Assembly: GCA_037447655.1 (NCBI GenBank)
Contig: JBBHKE010000302.1
Location: 60,001-124,000, forward strand
Direction: 5' to 3'
Length of the DNA: 64,000 nt
Source of the DNA: Zygnema cylindricum
Lineage: Eukaryota > Streptophyta > Zygnematophyceae > Zygnematales > Zygnemataceae
Position 1 is the first letter of the stretch, and each line of letters opens with the position of its first letter. Position numbers and translations under genes: made by a program. Below, one piece after another: positions 42,423 to 55,716 of this stretch. The notes below the pieces were generated by a model that saw only the letters and a list, made by a program, of their open reading frames with translations, made no database searches and was not told the origin of the DNA.

Positions 42423-45400
42423 TGTTTCATCCATCATTTGCTGGCCCTTTCAAGGTGTGCCATTATCTCCACCGAAGTTTACAGGACCACAACCACCTCT
42501 ACGTCTGTGCTGAAGTTAGTCAGCTATTCATGGGAGTACCTCAGTGAAGTGAAAGTGGTAGGACAATGCTGTTCAGGAAAAGGCACCGTGGGTGCCATTA
42601 GAACACCATCGATAGGTTTTCGCTGAACATGCCTGTGTGGGTCAGTCGTCTCATTTTCCAGTAGATGGGGCACTGAGTACAAAATCGGCGAGGCTCCGGG
42701 CGTGAAGGGTAAAGGTTTAAAAAATGTGTGAACATTCGATATACCAGTTTTGGAACCATCACATGGGTTTGGGCATGTGAATGGCTGACATCTTTGGTTT
42801 CTTTAACAGCAATAGCATTGTTCCCATGTCTATGCATCAGGTGAGCGGCCATGTTAATTAGAAAAACAAGTGTAGTCTGTCAAATGAACATTGTATTTTA
42901 ATTTTAAGATCATTAACTCCTAGTTTTTGTCAATGTAAGTGAGAGCTTGCTCTTTTGCACAATAGGTGACAGTTCAAGTTTTTTCTTGTTGAAAGGAACC
43001 ACTGAACTTCGTTAGAATGTCATGATATCGAATCATGTTAGCGTTGGGTCCAAGAATAATGTGTATTCGTTTTGCATCCTAATTATCGCGTCAAATGTGT
43101 GTTAACAGCGTTTTCCTTCACGAGGATGGTTTGAGGATTTTTTAAGTTAGCCCTCATAGGAGAACTCTTCCTTGTTTTCAATTTAAAACTTATCCCTAGG
43201 CGCTGCTCTATGGTCGATATGCAGACTCTTCTTGGACCAATTTTTGAAATTAACTTCTTATGTAGTTCTGAAGTAGCTGACAATGTCGGAGTGTCTTCCA
43301 ATGATTTAGTTAACCTAGTTAGGTTTCGATCGACTTCACGTATGGGTTTTTACAATTTGGTGGAAATCTGCTTTCTTCTTGTAATGTCTGCTTTTCGACA
43401 GATTTTTGGCAAGAAGACGTCCTTGAGGCTCAGATAGATTAGGTATTTTTTTTGAAAGTTTATCTGCCTTCTTACTATTTTGAGGCTACTGCATGCACTG
43501 TGATCCCGGAGGTATGACGCATAGTGTAACATACCAGTGTTGGCTGCTTTTTGCTGTTTTCAGTGTTTTTAGTTGCGATGAGCGATGCTCTTTTTGTAGA
43601 GCAGATTCAAAAGTTCACTTTGCTTTTTTTGTGTCTGGTCATGGAATGTTGGAACTCAAAAAGCAACTCTATGAGGTAGATGCACTACTTGAACTTGCAC
43701 TGATATATTTCAAATTTGCGTGTGCAGCTTGCGAAGGAAGGCCGGGAGTTTTTACCGATTATCTGTTTTTGCCTTCTCCGCTCTCAGATTCTTTGTTAGC
43801 CTCTGAGCAAGGCTGTTCATGTGGCGATTGTACAGTACAAGATGGTGTGCTGGTTCACGAACAAACTGAAGCTGTTGAGACCAGTCCAAGTTGTCACAAT
43901 TAGGTGGTTCATCATGGCCAGGGAAGGAAGTGACTACGAGCAGCATTTTAGCTTTATATATATTTTTTGCAGTAGCCGGCCTTTCAAATGCCCATTGTTG
44001 CTTTTCTGGTGATTTACTAGAAAAGGTTTTAGCTTCTCGTGGTTTTTTCATTGGTGGATTATGTTCTTTATTTCTTTTGTTGAAATTATCGATGTATTCT
44101 TCAGTGCTGGTTATAGAGGCGGCTCTCACAGTGCCTGTTAACTTAGCATTTTCTGGTAACTTAGGTTTCACATCCTTACCAGACTCGATGAGAGTATTTT
44201 CAGTATAGATTGTTAAAATGTGTTATGATGTTACTTGGTGTTTAGACAAAAACACTCCTGTCAAAATTCTTGCTTGTTATTTTTAACTCATGAAAAGATA
44301 ATGTTTGGGAAGTATGGAAAAAGCTCCTTCTGACAAATATTTTATGTTTCATGTTTCCAAAATTTATGGTATTATTTGTGTTGGTTTATGCTGTCTTTAG
44401 CTTGTCACTGGGATAAATCCTGTGATGGCGATTAGGTTTAAATTTTGGTGTCAACCATATCACCTTTGAAGTTGACAAAAACTGGTATAAAAGCAATAAC
44501 TAAAATTAACCAGATTTGCCAATGTGAAGCTAGTCACCACATCATTTTTTTTGCCTATTTATTGATTTTCGAAGAGAATGCTCCTTTGAGGCTATAGTTG
44601 CCATTGAAGGCAATGCAAACTTTTGGTTTTTGTGAGTCGTCTTATTCATTGTTCTACTATTCTCAGCAGTGTCCTTGAAATGCTTGGGAAAACGATTCCT
44701 TCAGTCTTCATGAGATGCCGTTTCTGCTGCTTCTTGTGCATGTTTTCTTGAATATTTAAGATGGCTTTTGTATAAGTTTCCATCATAATCACCATAGTTG
44801 TTTAAATAACATTCAGGTATCTGGAATATTTGTCAATGCCCAAACCCCCATCCATTTCGCATTTTTTGGCAGGGGGATCATATATTTTTAGGTTAAGGAA
44901 AGTTAAGAACAATATATAAATGATAAAAACATATCCAGTGTCTATTCTACTCCATGCTAGAAATTTAATTATTCATTTAATAATAAATGCCAAATGCAAG
45001 AACTCAAAAGAGAAAAAAAAAATTACAAAATGTCATATAGTTTTCGAGTAACGGATACAAGTATAAACCTCTGCAAAACAAAAATTCTTGGTGCATTGTG
45101 AGGCACGTATAATATCTTTTAAATTCTATTTTCTTCAACGACCTTGTCGACATTATAACAAGGGGGCGACCGGGGGGGGGGGGTTAGGAAAATTGAATGT
45201 AAAAGGGAAAAGCAAAAAAAGTGAAAAAAATAAAGAAGAAGATTGACAGAAGTAAGCAGAAAGGGCAGAGTCCTGAAACATTGCGGGTTGAAAGTATGCT
45301 TACGTAACTACAAGTACACAAGACTTTCTTCGTCAACCTACTAAATGTTGTTTCGTCCAGCTTCTAATCCTGCAAAAGCTTCATGCAGTACGTAGTGAAT

Positions 45401-46199
45401 TCAGTCGCTACTGAACCAGACCCACTTTTTTTTACCAAACATTCTGCAACAAAGCAAATAGGCAACCCAAAAGTACATCATTATTTTCAATAATGCCGGA
45501 GAGCAGTGCCTATGGTATGCTCAAGTGGCCCGACTGGGATCTTCCAGCAGTCGAGTATCTTGCAAAACCGTGTCTACGTAGATTTCACGGCCGTAGAGTG
45601 GAATTTTGGTCGCTTTTGTAGTTTCCTCTATTGTCTAAAGAAGCAACACAAGACTCTCACACCTTTTCTGGCGAACCATGAATGCAACTGGGATGTGCCA
45701 ATAGCAGGAACGTGCCCACTGGCTCATTGGTGGAATTTTCTCAACATGGGGTTCTCATGCAGAAGAGGAAACCTATGTTTGTTTGGCGAGTATGGCCTTG
45801 GACCGGTGGTGTTTTTCTCATTAACAGGTTGATTATACATTCTTGGAAATACCGAGCTATAATTGCCATTTTAATCATTGTGCTCACATGCAGTTGGTGA
45901 ACCAGGAGAGGCCCAAATTTCTGCTTCCAGAAGAAATTCAAAAGTCACCATCAAAACATAAGAGAATTAGAAACATGTGCTAATTGTCACAACTCTAGCT
46001 TGTATGCCGTTTTCATTCAGGCAACATCTTTCCAACAAATCTTATCAATAAAATAACAACGTTAAGTTAACTTAACTATACTGTGCTTCACCATCATGCA
46101 ACGCAATATGAGGGGTAATTCTTAAGTGGGTATTTCCTGCTAATTGATTATCTCAAAAAACACTACCCTGGTTGATTTACTGCAAGAGCTTCCTCTCCA
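42423..46199. other. Intergenic region between NIPA-like and cycloartenol synthase genes
   Basis: The two genes converge here. No recognisable gene lies between them. Contents: the NIPA 3' UTR, a run of 12 G at 45,172-45,183, and isolated open frames such as a Lys-rich 139-codon frame (43,752-44,171, minus) without family resemblance. Confidence 0.45.
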
Positions 46200-49100
46200 T
46201 TATTTTGCACCAAGAACTTTCGTTCGATAGAGTCCCAATGCCCAAATAGGGAAAATGTTCCGATAAGCCGAATAGGAAATCATACAGTTCCGATTAAAAA
46301 CACCCATAATGCTCTGCCACGCCCACCCACGCATCCAGAATTAGCCATAATGCAATTGTCACAGTGTCACAGAGCTCATACCCACCCTTTTCCTCTTTCC
46401 CCACCCTTTCCTATTTCCCCTCCTTTTCCTTTTTGTTTGCTTCCACCCACATTCGGTTTTTCAGTTTTGTCTTAGTCTTTCTTTTCTATTTATTGTTCCC
46501 ATGTACTCAGATGGTTTCCCAGGTGCTTTTTTAATATAGTCTTACATCCCCTTTCCCCACCCTTTCCTCTTTCCACAGACCATACGACTGTCACTGTTAG
46601 AACTTAATTAGTGTGGCCAGAGGTTGGAAGTAAAGATTTAATGTGAGAAAACAATTGGAAACGCTCTCTATACTTATCCCGTACAGTACATGTACGATTA
46701 TAGGTATTTCGGTATAGTACGCGTACTATGAGGGAGAACAATATCTAGTGTTTCCAATGGTTTTCGCACGTAAAACCTATGGTTGGAAGGCAAACCTCCT
46801 GCGGAAAATCGCCATTATCCAGTTGACCGTTAACTAGAACCTTTGCGGCAGCATGGAGAGGGGCAGGATCCCTTTCAGCCTACACACACGAGAATGAGAC
46901 AGAGCCATAAGTTAAAAATCCAATGGATCAATGGATTGACATATTCATCTAAACACGGCAGAGGCGTAAGTTAATATCCAATGGGCACGATGACACATCA
47001 CAGATTGAATACCTGGTTCGCTTCAATGAGGGAAATGAGTGCCCAAGCTGTGTTCACCAGGTGTGGCTTGTCGCCTTCCAGATTAGAGTACTCCTGTATC
47101 ATTCAATAAGGCAAACGCAGATATCAATGTCGTTAAGGTTTGGAGCACTTTACAGACCCGTAAATACGTTTCAACAGGAACGCACAAAACTCGGGTTCAC
47201 CTTGCATCTTGCTCTCCCCTTCTCCCTTCTCCCGCTTTGAACTTCTCTCCTTATCCCTTCACCCCCTTTTAACTCAAACCTTGTTTTGACAGGATAGATA
47301 GCTTTCCCCCCACCCTCCAGCCGGCAGCTGCTTGGAGAGCAAGAAGGAACACGCACTCCTCAGAGCAATGGAGGACTGCCACGTGTCCCCTGCTGCCAGG
47401 AGACCCTCTATTCCAAACCACGTAGCATAGGTGAAGCACACTCCCCAAGACCCATACCTGTAGCCAATAAATTTTGTCAGAGCCTCCCGACTTTGTCCAC
47501 CCCAAAAAACCCTAAAAAACCTTAAAAAAACTTGGTGTTAATATTAACTTCTCCAGTTGTGCATGCAAGATAGAAAGGCATCAGAGTCCTTTTAGTTCCA
47601 CGCTTCGCTTAACCAAATGAGAGAAAAGGAAATCGTTTTTAAGGTTATTACGTCTGAAACTGCTCACCAGGAGCCGTCCTTCCTCTGTATAGAGAGAATG
47701 TACTTGCGAGCTTTTCTAATGAACTTGGCTATCTCCTTTGAGCGGTGGTGCGGAAATCTCTTTGAAAAGGAAGCGAGGGCGGTGATGCATGCGGACGTGC
47801 ACTCTACATATCTGGACAAAGGGTAAATGGGGCACACAACAAGAGAGGTTATGGAAAAACATAGAAATCGAAAGGGAAAGGGGGAAAGGAGAGTCAACTG
47901 CAAGTTATCGCAGCAATATAACTCCCAAAAGAAGGTGGAAAGCGACAGGATTCCAGTCTGGCAGTATCTGAAGAAAAAACCAATGATATAAAAGAACCTT
48001 GAGATGACAACGGCACAACACAAATTCCTTGTGTTCCCACAACCGTAACCTGTTGTGCAGAATAAGAGTTACATGGGACCGTTTGACTTACGAGTAGTCG
48101 ATGACAATGTCTCCAAATGTTTCTGCTGGATTTATAATCTGCAGGCAACAGAAAATTTTGTGGTGATACTGACATTCCTTGTCTGGATGGCCTTCGCTCA
48201 CGTTTGGGACTCATATAGTAGTCATAAAAAAAAAGCAGCTATCATAGCACGAACTCTTAGACTAACAAACATAATGTCAACAAGCCTTGAACAGCTGTAT
48301 GCTTAATTTTTCAAACGTATGTTTCAAGGTACAGCCAATAGCCAGAAACTTTAAATTCTTAAATGAGAAAGGGTCCAAAAGAGAACAAGTTGAGGGAGCC
48401 ACACCTCAAGCCACGGGTAGGATCGTGTGTTTTCATAAGTTGCCACTCCACCATCCGCATTCTGCATAATTTCAACAGACTCATTTTGTAGTTTTCAACA
48501 AGGAGCTCAGAAACAATTGGTTTCCACCTAATTTATGATTCAATCTTGAACTTTCGACCAGATTCTGGATTCACCTGTTGACAACAAATAAATTCCACTA
48601 CAGCGTTTGGCATTGAAATACAAACAAGGGGTTCCACAGGATAGCCAACCCAGAGCCAGCGAAAGAAACTCCCGACATAAAATCCTTTAGGACACCATGT
48701 GGCGATACCTGATACGAAAGAATGACGTTGACACAGTCAAACAACCTCGGAAAAGGGATGGGAGGTCCCACTATGCTCTCTGGCAAATTAAGCAGCTCAA
48801 TAGATGCCTGCAACAACATAAATGGTGGTCATCCTTTTAGGATTTTGGCATAACATGTCACAGAACCAATTTTATAACCGCATACAATAGTGGTGTTTCC
48901 ACAAACTGCAACACATGAAAATTTTATGGACCACTTTCACCGCCTCTAAATCCACCCACCTTGAGGCCCTCAGAAGAACAATCAGAAATCGGCCATCCAT
49001 GGTCCCTTGTTGAGAAGGGCCATGCTCCCTTTGAGACATGACGATAGTAACGCTCCATGTCTGGACTGTCCTCCTGGACCTGCGTCACTAGAGAGAAGAG

Positions 49101-52100
49101 TGATAAATCAAATGAGAGGGGGTCGGGGAGCTCAAAGGGAGAATGAGTTGGACAGAGAATTTTTGCGATAGGGGTGAGTGATTTAGCGGAGGAAACTTAA
49201 AGGTAAACTATTCAGGCTTCCTTAAACACAGGAACCAAAGACACTCTCCGTAGCTACTAGTGTGGCCTACATCATTTCTAGCATACAAAATTAAAGGGCA
49301 TGTATTCAGCATTAAGATGGCCCATACTTAGAGAACACACTCACAATTATCATATGAGCCATCTTCTGTAAAATACATACTCATTTCACATTATCTTCTC
49401 AAAGCATCCTCAAAATCTTGCACAGCAAGTAGGCCAAGTCAAGAAATTATGTCTAGTACAAATCATGAGTAATTTCAAACTGCAACTGATAAGCGAATAT
49501 CAGACATGAATTCTGTGGGGACTCGCATTCCCTTCAGCAAACTCCACACCAATTCCTGTGAAGGGTGTAGTGGCATTGAGCAAATCACCTGCGATCGCTC
49601 GATAAAAGAATGTGCCTTCCTCAGAACCGCCCCAGTCTCCTCCAGCATATCGCACTTCACCAACGCCTGAACTGCAAATGCTGAGTCCCACAGCTGACTG
49701 CCATTGTATCCCTGTTGGCACCAAAACCCAAAACTAACAAAGTAATCACTTCCCTCGCCCTCTCCCCCTCCCCTCCCTCTGCTCCCAGTTTCGCTCTCCC
49801 CCCCTTCCCCACTATTCTGCTTCCGTGTCCCCCTCTTCCACTCCCCACACGCGATCCCTCTCTTCTTCTCTGTATCTCTCTCCCGGGATACTACTTTGAC
49901 TTGGACAACACATCCTCAATTTGGCGGAAAAGATTTTGCATCCAGTTACATGCGAATTCCAGCCGCTACCACTTCCGACCACAGTCTTCCATTTGCTGCC
50001 TTTTCCAGTCTAATAAGGCAACCACATGAAAAAAATTGCCCAGATGTTGAGGATGAATTGTTCAGTTTTCTAAGTGACACATACGTACAATAACTCAAAA
50101 AGCTCGAATTGTACGATTTATCCTCAAAGTAGGGTAAAACTAGAAAAACTTTACGATTTACCCTTGAACAATTTCAACGAGGAAAAACTTTGATAGTATA
50201 ACAACCCTATGACTGTCTCTATGCATGTGCACCTGCATCTTGAGGCCGTCCTCCGCCAGCCAGAGGTAGTCTGGCACTCTCGCCAGATGCCTCTGGAAGG
50301 CCTCTCCTTGGGGGTCCTCCAGCCAGCAGCAGAGCATGTTCAGACACTGCAGAAGACATCAGACATCACTCAAAATTAGTCACTACACCGTGAATAGCTA
50401 TATACATAGCCTTAAGAAATATACCCTGTGGGGTTTGTTTTGGTGTTTATGAATTCTAATATAAGTCCAAGCAACGTGGACTATTTTCAACCACTTACAA
50501 GTTAAGAACTGTTAGCATTATTACCGCTATTTATGTTCAGGAGCCAAAAATAATCGGCACTGAATTAGTGTTATTAACACAGAGGCTCACAGTGTATCAA
50601 CAAAGGCCGCTCTCAGGCTAGCTATATCATATGCCCTTAATTACGTCAAGAATTCCTTCCAAAAAGCTGATTATCCAGACAGACACAGCACAGAAGTTGG
50701 TACTATGAAATACAAAAGAACCTTCAGCAGAATATAAGCTGGCACCTTGTTAACAGGGCCAATATTGATGTAGCGTGTGTTCTCGTCCTCATAATGGACA
50801 TGGTCCATGACCTCCTTGAGGGCATACTCTCGAACATATGAGCCTGGCCATGTGAGTAGTACCGGCTCCACAGCGTAATGCAGAGTTGACCATAATATGT
50901 CTTGAATGAGAGAATGAGGGTAGTATAGATCCTCCTGGATGCGGCTTACGACAGATTTAGATAAACAACAGAAGCCCATCAAAGCATTAAACTGTTACAC
51001 AACTCTGCCGATGCATGACTTCCTCGTCTGACCCAAAAATACACAAAAAGAAAAATCAGAAACAGCATGCTGGCTACGACGTTCCTCCCAAACCCCTGTC
51101 TCAATGATTGGTGAGAGGTAAAACACCCCGCCTACCTTTGCACACTGGTTGCGAGACAAGTTCCAGTTGATCTCATCGTACGGCCTATCATAGAGCTCCT
51201 CCTTCAAAGCCCGTGTAAGATCCGATGGCTTTCCTGAGGCTCTTCTTCCGTACACGTAGCTCATGGGGAGGTACACCTGGCGACAGTGGCACCAGAAGCG
51301 CCCTGCATCCCATTGGGCATTCCAGCGAAACTCCCAACTTTAGGCTCCAGGAAGAAGGAGAATATATATCCGATGATGTGACCAGACATCATGCAAAGAA
51401 CTGAAGAAGTTGCTCATGTATAAACAACCGAAGATCACATCAAGTAAAAATCATTGGTATGATATGTGCCTCCTAGACATGTCTCACATAAGAAGAACGA
51501 AAGGGTGAAATGAGGAAAACAAGCAACTTCTCCCAAACAAATAAGCTTTTGATGCTGACCGGGGTGTATGGGCAGGAAGTAAGGCAGCAGCCAGATTTCT
51601 GGAGGAAGTGGATTATTGCCATCCCATTCATACACACCCAATACCTGGAAAAAATACCCGCGTCATGCCTAGGTGTCATAAAGCTTTCCAAAAGTAGCGC
51701 ATTGTCGTATTTGCATAAAGCTACAATTGACTATCCCCTGTTTTCCAAGCCCACAGCGGCAACAGAGAACAAAGAAACGACGCATTACTCTCACAATAGT
51801 CGTCATGAAGAACGCAGACGAGCTCCACCAGGGCCCATGTGAATCGTGCTTACTGAGAGCCAAAACTTGCCCCATGAAGTTATCGCTGTTGCAGTTCCAT
51901 GCGTGAGAATCCAATTCCGTCCCTTCTCCATGGCCGCATCTGGCCCTCCGTCAGGTCCTTGGCCCAGAAGCCGAAGAGAGATGTAGCTGAGCACGGAGCC
52001 AAACATAGTGCTGTGCCCCTCAATATGGAGCCCCCATCCTCCATCTTCGTTCTGCAACAAAAAACAATAGGATGGAAAAAAAAGATCGTTCCACAAACTA

Positions 52101-55100
52101 CACCTTCCCACGGCTTTCTCATTCCCTTCCTTTGTAGGATACATAGCATTATGTGAGACTGCACTGTGTTGAAACAAAAGGGCAAAGTTCTCATAGTTAT
52201 GTTCCGCAAGCAGACTGAACTTGTAACATTCTAATCACCAACATATGACAGTAGTGCATCCAAAAAAGCACTGACTGAAGGTTTTGATTTGTCCAGAACT
52301 GATGTTAACAAAGGGACCAAAACATTTCAATCATCATTGGAGGATGTCTTGAAAGCCATCATAACAGAACCTGGTACAAGGCACTTTGGCTACACCTATG
52401 TGGCAATACCTAAAGTTCCATATTTAAGGCATACTCGCCACAGTGACAGGTACATCTCCACAATCAGAGGCATACATAAGGACCCCTTTGACATTGCCAT
52501 ACAGATGATTACCAAGGTATGTTCTTGCTGTCATCCAAGAGTTGGCATCCATCAGAGAAGGCCAAAGGGAGATGGAAGGGCGGAAAATGTTGAATTCAAG
52601 CCAATGACGACTGCACATACCTGATGATTGTAGAGGTAACGCACCATCTCCCTTTTGTGTTCATCGCTTAGTACAGTATTTAGGGATTTTGTAACATACA
52701 ATGTAATGAGCTGAGGCCCACCCATAAACAGCCAATAACGCAGAGTTAGAGAAACAATATACAATTCTCCCAAGACGAGATTTGGACTGAACTTACAAAG
52801 AAAAATCAATCAGACAGGGCACTCCCCACTCCTTGTCCCGGCAGCCATCCACAACAACACCATTGTCACAAGTGCAGAAGGACCTTCAAAAGGCATACAA
52901 CTTCATACACTTGTTAGAAAAAAACAAAGTTGACCTGGCAGCATTCCTACTCTGGTCCCTATTTGAACTTGCACGATTGTCAGAAAACAAAGAGATACGG
53001 TGATTCATTCGTGGTACGTCAAAGGTCTGCATTATGACAATAAAAATCCATATGTTTTGCCCTCCCAAAAAAACCGCTAATTCAGTCTTTATCAGATTTG
53101 CAGATATTTTGTAATCCCTACCAGAAAAGATTCAGTGAATAACCCAATTTATTGCAAACATTGTTTATAGCAAACTCATACTTTTTGTGTGCAAAATTAT
53201 CTAAGCTACTTCAAATCATCTGAAACTGTTTGGACCCCATTGACTTCGTGGATACATCAGATGTACCATTTTAAAACAATCCCCGGCTTTTTCTGCTCTG
53301 GCTGTCTAGCATGCATGTTTCAATTTTCAGTATTAATTAGATGTGGGCATTTACAACTATCAAATTATCACATAATTCAACACAATCCATTTGAGTTTTA
53401 TCCTAAATGTTAAATTTCGGATGGTTTATTGTGTAGATCCCAATGGTAACCCAAGAACAAAATGTCAACAATACGCATTGGGCTTTGACCAAATGAACTT
53501 GGAGTGTATGACCTCAAATATAATAATGCTCAAATTCAATTGCACCAAAACAGCCTCTGTAACATAATGTGACAAATTGTAACTAGGGACACAGGATAAT
53601 CAACTTGTCAACGCCCATGGCTGTCAAAGAGTGTTACACTATTGCATAGTGAGCTTGGGCACATAATTGCAAGGGTAAGGCTAGTCAGCAGACTGTTCAA
53701 ATCAGGAGAAAGGATATCCATGAAAGAGAAGCCCGTCAGTTTAGTGGGAGAACGTTTGGGGCAAACTATGAATTCAACACAACTAATATATTAACTGTAG
53801 GACATCAGGAAGATTTTACATATCGCAGCCCAGCATTCAACATAACTTTCTTTGAGGCTGTGGTGCAATGTATCTTAGGGCATTGCGATAATTTGTGAGA
53901 GCCATACAGTGCTGGAAAACGTAAATTATATTATGTCATCAGATCACATAACAGGTACCATGAGAAAGGTACGTCTCTTATACACATTGCAAAAATTATT
54001 ACATCAGATTGCCAAGGACGAGATGTTTTGGATTGCACAAAGCATTGAGATTCTTTGATAAATATATTATGCATCATTATTGCAATCTACAACGGTATCA
54101 TTCAGCTCAAGCTGGGTATTCATTACAACGCCTAGTTAAGAAAGTAAGGAGCGAAACGTCAGACGCATTATAAGATGAATATAAACGCAGCCAAAAACAA
54201 CACAAATGTCAAAGAATCAATCTTTCAATCTGGACAATGCCAATGACACCTTACAGTGAAATGTGGAAAGGGTGTGGCGCCACTGGCTATAACAAATACT
54301 ATGAGACATTAAATAGCAAATCTGCTGCTGTTATTGAAAGGCTTCAATTCACTAAAAATGGAAATTTGATTTGCCTAGATCTGCTTTACGTGTTCATTGA
54401 TGTGAAATGAGACAAGGAAAGACATAGGGCGTTGCAAGTACACACCAAGCCAGGGAGGAGAAACATTGGTCCGCCATAGTCTCCTGGCCAATGGCCATCC
54501 TCCGCCTGAATAGTTGAATAGAAGCGAATAGAACGAATCAATGTGTTGTCAACAGTTGAAAGAGGGACGTCAGCTCCAGAAGAAATGGTTTCTTTTGGAG
54601 GCATGGATGGCAAGGGGTTCTGCTTGGCAAACTGTATCACATTGTGCAATAAAAATGATAAAACCGATCACTTTCAATTCCTGTCAATTTCTCCTTGTCA
54701 TGGCAATAGAATAGAAATAGGAGAACATCGAAACCTAAATGGCAGCTAAGAAGAGAAATATTGATCCTATGACCACATTGCCGATAGCCAAAATATTTGT
54801 TCTCCAGAAAAACTTGAACTCCAAACCGATGCCTTTGAGAGTCAAGATCCCTGACACAAACCACTCCTTTGCCCAACTCTCTCTCCCATTCCCTCTCTTC
54901 CAATATCAATGAAAAAATACACCCACTCAGACTGCTCGTATTCTCACCCCATAGCGCATGAGCTCATCGCTACTGTGTTTCTGATGGAAACGAGCCCGGG
55001 TAAAGGCTTCCCGCAGACCCTCCACGTGGCTTCGGTCCTCAGCAGTGCCCGCTTGCGCATCGTACTGCCATACCTGTCGGCCAGGGAAGTCGCTTACGCT

Positions 55101-55145
55101 GTTCAGCCACAGACTGTCCCCAGAGGCTACGTCCAGGCGCCACAT
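46200..55145 (-). CDS. CAS1: Cycloartenol synthase (oxidosqualene cyclase)
   Basis: Cyclises 2,3-oxidosqualene to cycloartenol, the first committed step of plant sterol synthesis, on the ER. Eighteen exons: 54,948-55,145; 54,446-54,631; 52,621-52,710; 51,854-52,051; 51,560-51,644; 51,136-51,302; 50,746-50,934; 50,233-50,346; 49,589-49,711; 48,960-49,079; 48,709-48,807; 48,405-48,461; 48,092-48,138; 47,668-47,811; 47,280-47,457; 47,013-47,093; 46,796-46,879; 46,200-46,313. All have GT-AG introns in matching phase, giving 757 aa (Arabidopsis CAS1: 759). QW-type repeats include [29 protein letters not shown] and [12 protein letters not shown]. The catalytic Asp is D483. The cycloartenol-specific Tyr (Y411), His (H477) and Ile (I481) are all kept, separating it from lanosterol synthase. 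The active-site motif reads DCSSE instead of DCTAE. Start [13 protein letters not shown] fits the family. Confidence 0.95.
46380..46620. repeat. Pyrimidine-rich dispersed repeat
   Basis: Shares ATTCGGTTTTTCAGTTTTGTCTTAG-like sequence and the CCCATGTACTCAGATGG phrase with 32,395-32,510. It lies just 5' of the last cycloartenol synthase exon on the plus map, inside the last intron (46,314-46,795). Confidence 0.45.
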
Positions 55146-55716
55146 GGCAGCGAGAGAGATGGCGAGACTCCGGACACCTGTGTATTAGCATAGGATGTGT
55201 TGAATTTTTTAATATCATCACTCGCATTGAGCCGGGCAGCAGTCGGCCTGGTTCGGTTCGGTTCGGTTCGGTTCGGTTTGGCTCAGTCCAGTTCCGTTTT
55301 GGCCTGAACCGAACCTAAATTCATGCCACGCCTTACGAACACTCGCAAAGTCGAAATATCGCATGGACGTCATTTTTGACATATGTCATATGGCACATAC
55401 GTCTGCCAATTTGCACCATGCTGGCATAATATCATCGTTGACTAATTGACTGTTGAGAGAGCCTTGGTAAATTTGCTACACCAGCAGGAGGTTCACCATT
55501 CCGATTTGAAAGCTTTAATGAAGTTTGTTCGACAAAGTGTTGAAAAGTATGCAGAGAAGAAAGTCAACCTATAGTTCTACCCGCTCTTAACAGTTGACAG
55601 CTTTGACCTAGTCAGTTGTCTTAATCGCAATCTTTCATAGTTTTCTCTTGCAAGTTAGGGTTTGTAAGTCGCCTCAAACTCTTGGAAAGAAACTGCTGCG
55701 GAAGATAAGGAGCACA
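55146..55716. promoter_or_regulatory. Shared upstream region of CAS1 and CUL3 with a GGTTC repeat
   Basis: 571 bases separate the two divergent start codons. At about 55,250-55,279 the pentamer GGTTC is repeated six times and then decays. No TATA box is evident on either side. A bidirectional promoter is possible. Confidence 0.5.

Noticed and set aside
43752-44171. 139-codon minus-strand frame, Lys-rich
   Set aside because: No family resemblance, no convincing splice context and no neighbour that would explain it. It is kept only as a note in the intergenic region.
45506-45900. Open frames considered as the last cycloartenol synthase exon
   Set aside because: They lack the C-terminal motifs. 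The true last exon ([16 protein letters not shown]) is at 46,200-46,313.
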